Of a stretch of 64,000 nt of DNA, positions 55,549 through 64,000 are shown in pieces. The stretch is taken from the NCBI GenBank assembly GCA_019802505.1, contig JAFMOC010000501.1, positions 129,602 to 193,601 on the forward strand, given 5' to 3'. The position numbers and the translations under genes were made by a program. Under the pieces are notes generated by a model. That model did not search any database and was not told the origin of the DNA. It saw only the letters and a list, made by a program, of their open reading frames with translations. The DNA comes from Corydoras sp. C115 (Eukaryota; Chordata; Actinopteri; Siluriformes; Callichthyidae). Position 1 is the first letter of the stretch, and each line of letters begins with the position of its first letter.

Positions 55549-57116
55549 TGAGTTTAAGGCATCCAAGCAGCCCAAAGAGCGATTAAACACAAATCTCACA
55601 CAAACACACTGACAATATGTAGCATAGTGTGAAAAAAATACTAAATTACACAAATTTGAGTCGCTCTAATATGTTACTTAATTCCCCTTTAAATGCAACT
55701 AATTCAACCTCAGTCCCATAGTGTGCAGTGTCTTCTAGGGCTGTATTCAACTAAGGATTTTCATAGTCGAATCTGATTCGTCAGATTTCCCCTATAGTCG
55801 ACTGATAGTCGAATCGGTTAAAATTTCACCACAAGATGGCGCTATAAGCGTGTTTTTTTTTTTTTTTGTTTTTTTTTTAATTTATATATATTTTACTTGT
55901 TTTTTCTAGAGCACCGTAAATGGGATCCCCGCTCTGGACTTTTTTCCACTTCAAAGGAAAAACCTAAAAAAAAAAAAACTAAAAAACTAAAAATTTGGAT
56001 GATTTTATTTGACAAAAGGCTATATATATTAGGGCTGTATTCATCTAAAGATTTTCATAGTCGAATCTGATTCGTCAGATTTTCCCTATAGTCGACTGAT
56101 AGTCGAATCAGTTAAAATTTCACCACAAGATGGCGCTAAGGGCGTAGTTTTTTAAAAAATATATATTTTTAAAATATTTTACTTGTTTTTCTAACAAAAG
56201 AAAACCTTTTTTTTTTGTTTTTCTTTTTTTTTCTAGAAATTAGGATGATTTTATTTGACAAAAGGCTATATATATAACGAAAACAAAGACGTTTCATGTA
56301 AAAACTAATGCTCAGCAGCAGCCATGGGCGCCCCCATGTGGTCAAAATGGTACATTCGCCTATGAGGTTCATAGTCGACTACGGTTCTCCGAATCAAATC
56401 GTCGGATCAGCGAATATTGCAGCTCACCCCTAATATATATATATATATATAACGAAAACAAAGACATTTCATGTAAAAACTAATGCTTAGCAGCAGCCAT
56501 GGGCGCCCCCATGTGGTCAAAATGGTACATTCGACTATGAGGTTCATAGTCGACTACGGTTCTCCGAATCGAATCAGCGAATATTGCAGCTCACCCCTAA
56601 TATATATATATATAACGAAAACAAAGACATTTCATGTAAAAACTAATGCTTAGCAGCAGCCATGGGCGCCCCCATGTGGTCAACATGGTACATTCGACTA
56701 TGAGGTTCATAGCCGACTACGGTTCTCCGAATCGAATCGTCGGATCAGCGAATATTGCAGCTCACCCCTAATATATATATATAACGAAAACAAAGACATT
56801 TCATGGAAAAACTAATGCTTAGCAGCAGCCATGGGCTCCCCCTTGTGGTCAAAATGGTACATTCGACTATGAGGTTCATAGTCGACTACGGTTCTCCGAA
56901 TCGAATCGTCGAATCAGCGAATATTGCAGAGTTTAAGGCATCCAAGTAGCCCAAAGAGCGATTAAACACAAATCTCACACAAACACACTGACAATATGTA
57001 GCATAGTGTGAAAAAAATACTAAATTACACAAATTTGAGTCGCTCTAATATGTTAATTAATTCCCCTTTAAATGCAACTAATTCAACCTCAGTCCCATAG
57101 TGTGCAGTGTCTTCAC
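55549..57116. repeat. 187-bp direct repeats around amplified hAT half-elements
   Basis: 55549-55735 recurs at 56930-57116 with very few changes (GAGTTTAAGGCATCCAAG start, CAGTGTCTTC end). Between them are an hAT MITE piece, a complete minus-orientation MITE (about 56031-56430) and three further copies of its right half, about 155-175 bp each, separated by TA runs. Confidence 0.88.
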
Positions 57117-57280
57117 TCATATTTTATCAAATAATTAAAACGTGAAGTTGGATCATTAATTAGCACCTTTGTGTACAAGTTGTATGTATTTATAAAAGCT
57201 GGGGGGGGTTCAGTAAAATTATTCTATAGTATAGTATTATATATAGTATTTGTAAGTGTTTAAACATACCATTATAGTAT

Positions 57281-57920
57281 GCGGCGGCTTAGTGGTTAGC
57301 ACGTTCGCCTCTCCGCGCCTCTGGGTGGAGTTTCCATGTTCTCCCGTGTCTGCGTGGGTTTCCTCCGGGTTCTCTGGTTTCCTCCCACAGTCCAAAAACA
57401 TTGATCAAGTTAATTGAATTCTCAAAAATCGCCCCATATAGAGTGTGTCTGTGTGAGGGAGTGTGTGCCCAGCGATGGATTGGCGCCCTGTCCTGGGTGT
57501 ATCTGCCCAGCGCCCGAGACGTTCTCCACTGGATGGGCATGGGGAACCCCACCGCGACCCTACTAAAAGGGCGGCAAGGTGGCTTAGTGGTTGGCACGTT
57601 TGCCTCTCAGCGCTAGGGATTCCCGGTTCGAATCCCCATCTGGGTGGAGTTTCCATGTTCTCCCCGTGTCTGCGTGGGTTTCCTCCGGGTTCTCCGGTTT
57701 CCTCCCACAGTCCAAAAACATGGATCAAGTCAATTGAATTCTCAAAAATTGCCGCATATAGAGTGTGTCTGTGTGAGGGAGTGCGTGCCCAGCAATGGAT
57801 TGGCGCCCTGTCCTGGGTGTATCTGCCCAGCGCCCGAGACGTTCTCCACTGGATGGGCATGGGGAACCCCACCGCGACCCTAACAGAGGATAAAGCGGGA
57901 GATGATGAATGAATGAATTA
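57281..57920 (+). mobile_element. Plus SINE dimer with the 48.7-kb junction
   Basis: A copy with an internal deletion (57281-57557) is joined by CGACCCTACTAAAAGGGC to a complete copy (57571-57920). Confidence 0.9.
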
Positions 57921-58600
57921 TAGTATGCTCAATTCCAAATAACATGATACTCAGTTGCTCTCAGTAATGAACCAAATATTGTCTGTTCTGTAGCCTATTG
58001 GGAAAAAAATAATTAACAAATGAACTAATTAACAATTAATTAACAAATTAGCCAATAAACAAAAAAAGACCTCGTGTGAAATGTCAATTGGACACCGGGA
58101 CGTCCCGTTTGTCTCGACCCGGTCTGAAAGTGCGCAGTGTCCCAGTGCCGGGACATTTAATGATCCAATGAAGGTCATTTAAAAACCAGGACATTTCCTC
58201 ACTTTAAAAAAACCCGGGACAGGACGTGAAATACGGACATGTCCCGGGAACCGCGGACGTATTCGTATAACGGACGTTAAGACATGTTCTCCATCATGTG
58301 TCACCTGGAACCGCCAGGTGAAGCTTCCGCAGTTTGGATTTAAACGGAAGTTGTTTTCTGCGTTGGCTGTGTCTCATTTGTACGACTTATCAACTTGTTT
58401 TGCAGACGGTTACGACATCGCGAGTAACGCGCCAATAGTGCGACCCGACGAATCGATGATGGAAATTCATTATCGATACTTTGGAGAATCGATTTTTATC
58501 GATTTTATCGATTCCTTGTTGCAGCCCTAATGGGTACCCAATACGCTATAACTGACCACGTGAAGGAAAGCTCAAAAAGCCATCTTACGGAAAAATAATC

Positions 58601-58606
58601 TTTATT
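58601..58606 (-). promoter_or_regulatory. Poly(A) signal of ube2g1
   Basis: AATAAA on the minus strand, about 510 bases beyond the stop codon. A good acceptor (CTCCCCAG) near 58880 and a donor-like GGTAAAC near 59080 suggest that the 3' UTR may itself be spliced. Confidence 0.6.
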
Positions 58607-59113
58607 AGTCTTGCGCAAACGTCTCGGAGGCGAGGGCCGAGTTCGGATCGGGCGTTTAAAACCAATACGCGTTGCATAAACCGAGTGCTGGGTGTCGCTG
58701 GCTCAGAGGCAGTGAGGAGGGAGACGGAGGAGTCCAAAGGTCATGCATTAAACTTCAAAAGACGGACAATAAATAACACGCAGGGACGAACACAACCGGC
58801 GAGGGGGTCGCTTTAAATAGTTACGATGGCGTTGACGGAGAACGGCTCGAGTGACCTCCATCTCGCCGTTTGGTGGATCTGGGGAGGAGAGAAAACAGCC
58901 ATGAACGCCCATCGCTGAGTAACGGGTTTCCGGTTTCTCTGTTAATGAAATTAGAGCCTTTTTTTTTGATAGTGTTATCAGATTTAAGGTGGAAATAACC
59001 TATTTTTTTAAATATATAATATGCAGTAATGCATTTTAAACCCTGGTTATATGATGGAGGTATAATATAAAAAGGTTTACCCTATTTTGAGAGTAGCACA
59101 ATGGTGGGCGGGG

Positions 59114-61229
59114 CTAGTCGAAAGCCATCTCCTGACTTTTCCTCACACAGCGCGCTACCTTCTTTTTGAACTCGCCGTTGGGATCCTCCCGCCATTCTTT
59201 CTATTGGTGGAAAAAAACACGTAAACTACCCTCAATGTCCATTGCAGAACCACAAAGTCCATCTCTATGACATAGTGTAAAAACATGGTGACCATTCATT
59301 AAGATGTCACTCAACTTAATAACATAGGTTTTCATTCATTCATTAGCTCCCGCTTTATCCTCTATTAGGGTCGCGGTGGGGTTCCCCATGCCCATCCAGG
59401 GGAGAACGTCTCGGGCGCTGGGCAGATAGACCCAGGACAGGGCGCCAATCCATCGCTGGACACACACAGACACACACACTCTATATGGGACAATTTGGAG
59501 ACCTCAATTGACTTGCTCCATGTTTTTGGACTGTGGGAGGAAACCGGAGAACCCGGAGGAAACCCACGCGGACACGGGGGGAACATGAAAACTCCACCCA
59601 GATGGGGATTCGAAGCGGGAATCCCTAGCGCTGAGAGGAGAACATGCCAACCACTAAGCCAACGTGCCCCCCCCAATATTAACATGATGTGTGTAAACAG
59701 GTTTCAATATCCATCCATCCATCCATTATCTTCCGCTTTATCCTCTATTAGGGTCGCGGTGGGGTTCCCCATGCCCATCCAGGGGAGAACGTCTCGGGCG
59801 CTGGGCAGATACACCCAGGACAGGGCGCCAATCCATCGCTGGACACACACTCACTCACACACTCTATATGGGGCAATTTGAAGACCTCAGTTGACTTGCT
59901 CCATGTTTTTGGACTGTGGGAGGAAACCGGAGAACCCGGAGGAAACCCACGCGGACACGGGGGGAACATGAAAACTCCACCCAGATGGGGATTCGAAGCG
60001 GGAATCCCTAGCGCTGAGAGGAGAACGTGCCGCCACTAACATAGGTTTGAGTAATTAATTAATTTACATACCGCGGCGTCCACGTTGGCCGGCGAGTCGC
60101 TATTGGGGTCGGCTAGCATGGAAATGACGCTGATCATGATGGTCTCCACCGTGTGGATGGGCAGCCAGCGTTCCTCCGGCTTCTCGTAACCAAACTTGTC
60201 CTCTCCGGGCTCGTGGAGGATGGAGATGCATACGTCCCCATTCTTTGCCACTGGATACGCACCAAAGATGAGATATCTTACTATTACTAACCAAATAAAC
60301 CGATCAGCGGTCCCGTTCACGCGGTCTGGCTCTCACCGTTGGGATGCCAGACTTCGGTTATAAACTTCATCTTCGGAGGACGGAGTGGATAATCGTGAGG
60401 GAAACTGAGGTGTGCTTTAAAGAACCCACCTTCGCTGTTGGCGGCAAGAGAGCAGAAACATTCGATCGCGGCCAGTCGTCATTTATTTTTAACGCGGGAC
60501 TCGAACGGTAAGTCGTACTTACAACAGGGTGTCCGCCGGCCCGATGATGACGACCTCCCACTGATAGATATCATCCTCGTCGATTAAACCGGCTGAGAAC
60601 CCATCCACGGGGTTCCGGTTGAGTTCTGTCATCGAGTACAAGTTAGTTATGATTTGTCGTGATTATTACGAATATTATGCAATAATTTATCGTGGTTAGC
60701 ACGTTCTCCTCTCAGCGCTAGGGATTCCCGCTTCGAATCCCCATCTGGGTGGAGTTTCCATGTTCTCCCCGTGGGTTTCCTCCGGGTTCTCCGGATTCCT
60801 CCCACAGTCCAAAAACATGGATCAAGTCAATTGGATTCTCAAAATTGCCCCATATAGAGTGTGTCTGTGTGAGTGAGTGAGTGTGTGCCCAGTGATAGAT
60901 TGGCGCCCTGTCCTGGGTGTATCTGTCCAGCGCCCGAGACGTTCTCCCCTGGATGGGCGTGGGGAACCCCACCGCGACCCTAATAGAGGATAAAGCAGGA
61001 GATAATGAATGAATGAATTAAATTGATCATAATGGTGCCAGAAACAACACGATTTCTAATACATTATTTATTAACGTGACCATGACATCACGAAGACAAC
61101 GCAAGGCTTTAAATAAAAAAAAATTTGTGAAAATTAAAGTAAAAAAATTTATTAACAGACAGTGTGCTGAAAGTGGAACTTTATTTTGTTCCGTGCAAGT
61201 TGCGCCATTTAGTCTAAAGTTCCGGCTTT

Positions 61230-61286
<57 letters not shown>

Positions 61287-61998
61287 TATAGTCATTCATT
61301 CATTAATTATCTCCCGCTTTATCCTCTATTGGGGTAGTGGGGGGGGGTTCCCCATGCACATCCAGAGGAGAACGTCTCGGGCGCTGGGCAGATACACCCA
61401 GGACAGGGCGCCAATCCATCGCTGGGCATACACTCACTCACACAGACATACTCTATATGGGGCAATTTGGAGAAATCAATTGACTTGATCCATGTTTTTG
61501 GACTGTGGGAGGAAACCGGAGAACCCGGAGGAAACCCACGCAGACACGGGGAGAACATGGAAACTCCACCCAGATGGGGATTCGAACCGGGAATCCCTAG
61601 CGCTGAGAGGCGAACGTGCCAACCACTAAGCCAGAGTGCCATCCGGGTTTTTATAATTATATATATAATTATCCATCCATCCATTATCTCCCGCTTTATC
61701 CTCTATTAGGGTCGCGGTGGGGTTCCCCATGCCCATCCAGGGGAGAACGTCTCGGGCGCTGGGCAGATACACCCAGGACAGGGCGCCAATCCATCGCTGG
61801 GCACACACTCACTCACACAGACACACTCTATATGGGGCAATTTTTGAGAAATCAATTGACTTGATCCATGTTTTTGGACTGTGGGAGGAAGCCCACGCAG
61901 ACACGGGGAGAACATGGAAACTCCACCCAGATGGGGATTCGAACCGGGAATCCCTAGCGCTGAGAGGCGAACGTGCTAACCACTAAGCCACCGTGCCG

Positions 61999-62069
<71 letters not shown>

Positions 62070-62899
62070 AAACACACGGTACTCGGTGTATATCGGTATA
62101 TTATGAAAATCGCCATGACAATTTTAAAGCACTCTTACGATTAATTAATTATAACGTTTTTAATTGCGATTAATTGCAAAAAACGGTTAATCGCCTTATC
62201 CCTATTACTTAAGAGTCAACAAATTTAAACCATGTTAGGCCTCAGTATAATAAACACCCCAGCTGCTTCACTAGAATACCTATGCTAAGTTAATTTATAT
62301 AAATATTAATAAATATATATTTGTTTTTGTTCTTTTCAATACATGTGCATTTAAAACAACGACTTATATAATCACCGAACAAACTGTTAAAACAACTAAA
62401 AGCCACAAATTAGTTACAAATAAATCATTGAAATACATATTTCCACTTATTAATCCTTTTAAACCAAATTAAATTATCATTTAAATAAAGAACGCTGCTC
62501 AGAGCAAACTTTTAAATAGAGTTTAATGGTTTACGGTTATTTGTGGCGTGCGTTTTCTTTTGCACCCGTTTTCCTCCCCCAAACCCCGCCTCACGCCACG
62601 TGCTGATTGGTTCACTGCTCAGAACCGGACGCCGTCCACCAATCCCCGAGCGCGGAACGGAGTTTGTCGGAAAACGGGTGGGAGACTAGCTAACGCTCGT
62701 TCAACTGACAAAAATATCTGGCCGACCGTTCGCGCCGGCGAGGTATTAGTTGGAATTTGACGTAAATAACGAATAAAAGTCGATTTTACGCTGGAAACAG
62801 GAGTGGAAATGTATTAAAAGAGTGATAAACACGTAGTAACCAAGTGTCCGTTTTACCTGCTAGTTGCCGCTTCAGAAGAAGTGAAGACTGTTCGGTCAT
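59114..62899 (-). CDS. ube2g1: Ubiquitin-conjugating enzyme E2 G1
   Basis: E2 enzyme that accepts ubiquitin from E1 and builds (mainly Lys48-linked) chains. Exons: 62857-62899, 60523-60625, 60337-60434, 60072-60250, 59114-59200. Total 510 nt, 169 aa (human 170). Exon 1 encodes MTEQSSLLLKRQLA. UBC-fold landmarks: HPN before the active site (WHPNV), catalytic Cys89 in NGDVCISIL, the acidic loop HEPGEDKFGYEKPEERW typical of the G1/G2/R1 class, and VSMLADPNSDSPANVDAA. The C-terminus is KKKVARCVRKSQEMAFD. All junctions are GT-AG and in phase. UBE2G2 is excluded because its loop and C-terminus differ. Convergent with arpc3. Confidence 0.96.
59335..60038 (-). mobile_element. Two minus SINEs in ube2g1 intron 4
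   Basis: Copies at about 59335-59670 and 59716-60038. The linker between them contains AATATTAACATGATGTGTGT, also found between SINEs at 40956 and 41362. The second copy ends about 34 bases from the exon 4 donor. Confidence 0.9.
60690..61018 (+). mobile_element. Plus SINE in ube2g1 intron 1
   Basis: Nearly complete copy lacking the first bases of the head. It lies 65 bases upstream of exon 2 in the sense of the gene, in antisense orientation. Confidence 0.88.
61232..62064. mobile_element. Two minus SINEs between (TA)n tracts
   Basis: TA run about 61232-61282, SINE about 61296-61629, linker GGGTTTTTATAATTATATAT, SINE about 61672-61999 (shortened centre), TA run about 62000-62062. All in ube2g1 intron 1. 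Confidence 0.9.
62065..62560. other. AT-rich intronic sequence with hAT end fragment
   Basis: Contains TTAATTGCGATTAATTGCAA and ATCGCCTTATCCCTA, a terminus like the one near 50090-50135 (AATCGCGATTAATTGCAAAA). No gene is visible. Confidence 0.55.
62575..62760. promoter_or_regulatory. CpG-rich promoter-like segment in ube2g1 intron 1
   Basis: A local island in AT-rich surroundings holds CACGTG next to CTGATTGG, a second CCAAT box (CCACCAATCC) and several CpGs (CGCGCCGGCG). It lies just downstream of exon 1 in the gene's direction. It may be part of the ube2g1 promoter region or a separate start site. Confidence 0.45.
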
Positions 62900-63299
62900 T
62901 TTCCAGAGGGATTCGAACAAAAAGTGTGAATAAAACGTCGAGTTCTCCCTCTAAACAGCGAACACAAGAACATTTAACCTGCTGGTATTCTTCTTTCACG
63001 CGTTCTAACCCTTTACTGCTTCCTACCGGGTTGGAGAGAGGATTCCAGCTGGGGCAAAAGTATGAGAACCCCCCCAAAACACGCCTATACACGTGATAAT
63101 CATATTAATCCAACAGCTTTATAATTATTAATTAATTTTCCATTAAAACCTCTTATCTCATTATCTTTTACTTTCTAATATCAGCACAAACCACCACCAC
63201 CACATTGGAGCATCACTGCAGTGCTAAGAATCATCCTCCACCTGAATACTATCTTCTCTGTTTTGCTGTTGGTTTCCCCTCACAGAATTATTAATTAAT

Positions 63300-64000
63300 T
63301 AATTCATTCATTATCTTCCGCTTTATCCTCTATTAGGGTCGCGGTGGGGTTCCCCATGCCCATCCAGGGGAGAACGTTTCGGGCGCTGGGAAGATAGACC
63401 CAGGACAGGGTGCCAATCTATCGCTGGGCACACACTCACGCACACAGACACACTCTATATGGGGCAATTTGGAGAACTCAGTTGACTTGATCCATGTTTT
63501 TGGACTGTGGGAGGAAACCGGAGAACCCGGAGGAAACCCATGCGGACACGGGGAGGACATGGAAACTCCACCCAGGTGGCGATTCGAACCGGGAACCCCT
63601 AGTGCTGAGAGGAGAACATGCCAAACCACTAAGCCACCGTGACGCCCTGTACTATCTATCCATTATCTTCCACTTTATCCTCTACTAGGGTCGTGGGGGG
63701 GTTCCCCATGCCCATCCAGGGGAGAACGTTTCGGGCACTGGGCAGAAACACCCGGGACAGGGGGGCAATCCATCGCTGGGCACACACTCACTCACACACA
63801 CAGACACACACTCTATATGGGGCAATTTGGAGAACTCAATTGACTTGATCCATGTTTTTGGACTGTGGGAGGAAACCGGAGAACCCGGAGGAAACCCACG
63901 CGGACACGTGGAGGACATGGAAACTCCACCCAGATGGGGATTCGAACTGGGAATCCCTAGCGCTGAGAGGAGAACATGCTAAACCACTAATCCACCATGA
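63300..64000 (-). mobile_element. Two minus SINEs at the window end
   Basis: Copies at about 63300-63648 and 63655-64000, upstream of ube2g1. The second reaches the window edge at its tRNA-like head. Confidence 0.9.

Larger units (their letters stand above)
54922..58537. mobile_element. 3.6-kb composite hAT element with perfect 8-bp TSD
   Basis: Left end TAGGGCTGCAACTAACGATT at 54930; right end TATCGATTCCTTGTTGCAGC then CCTA at 58529. Flanked on both sides by ATGGGTAC (54922-54929 and 58530-58537). The inside holds an L2-tail fragment, smaller hAT MITEs, a 187-bp direct repeat and a SINE dimer. No transposase frame is visible. It lies between the 3' ends of arpc3 and ube2g1. Confidence 0.9.

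Noticed and set aside
58318..58530. 70-codon open frame inside the composite hAT right end
   Set aside because: It runs into the inverted terminal repeat (TATCGATT repeats) and has no transposase motif.

Overview
This window is nuclear DNA from a ray-finned (teleost) fish. The evidence is eight vertebrate protein genes split by GT-AG introns, dense tRNA-derived SINEs, hAT and Tc1-like DNA transposons, an L2-type LINE tail, and many micro- and minisatellites. The species cannot be named from the sequence alone.

Layout. (1) 1198-6229, minus: five exons of nvd/daf-36 (neverland, Rieske cholesterol 7-desaturase); its last exons lie left of base 1. (2) 6430-10290: a SINE-derived satellite of about 147-155 bp units with long G runs, then SINE dimers. 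(3) 10568-16146 and 17356-20843, minus: two tandem, intact bile-salt-activated lipase genes (cel). Each has 11 exons, with identical exon lengths in both copies, and each encodes 549 aa. (4) 23074-32887, minus: gtf3c5 (TFIIIC subunit 5), 11 exons, 516 aa. (5) vps29 (retromer) ending at 36915, plus, with a 12-nt microexon. (6) gpn3, plus, 37874-44199, 285 aa, with its terminal exon duplicated downstream. (7) arpc3 (Arp2/3 complex), plus, 46916-54603, 178 aa. (8) ube2g1 (E2 ubiquitin-conjugating enzyme), minus, 59114-62899, 169 aa. I derived the exon chains by hand; every complete gene sums to a whole number of codons with phase-compatible junctions. The one weak point is the single-codon first exon of vps29.

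Functionally this is a housekeeping neighbourhood (Pol III transcription, retromer trafficking, RNA polymerase assembly, actin nucleation, ERAD-type ubiquitination) next to digestive lipases and a sterol desaturase. There is no operon-like co-function. In mammals CEL-GTF3C5 are neighbours and VPS29-GPN3-ARPC3 are neighbours, so two conserved blocks are joined here in the ~0.6 kb head-to-head gap between gtf3c5 and vps29.

The most striking observation is how repeats meet splice sites. At least five tandem duplications contain, or end exactly at, an exon edge: cel-A exon 11 acceptor, cel-A exon 2 donor, cel-B exon 2 acceptor, gtf3c5 exon 2 acceptor and the gpn3 terminal exon. They fill introns or flanks with near-perfect decoy splice sites. 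Two transposon insertions landed on 5' splice sites (a SINE at cel-B exon 10, an hAT MITE at gtf3c5 exon 4) and the site was kept through the target-site duplication. Two further 3' splice sites follow directly on long (TG)n tracts.
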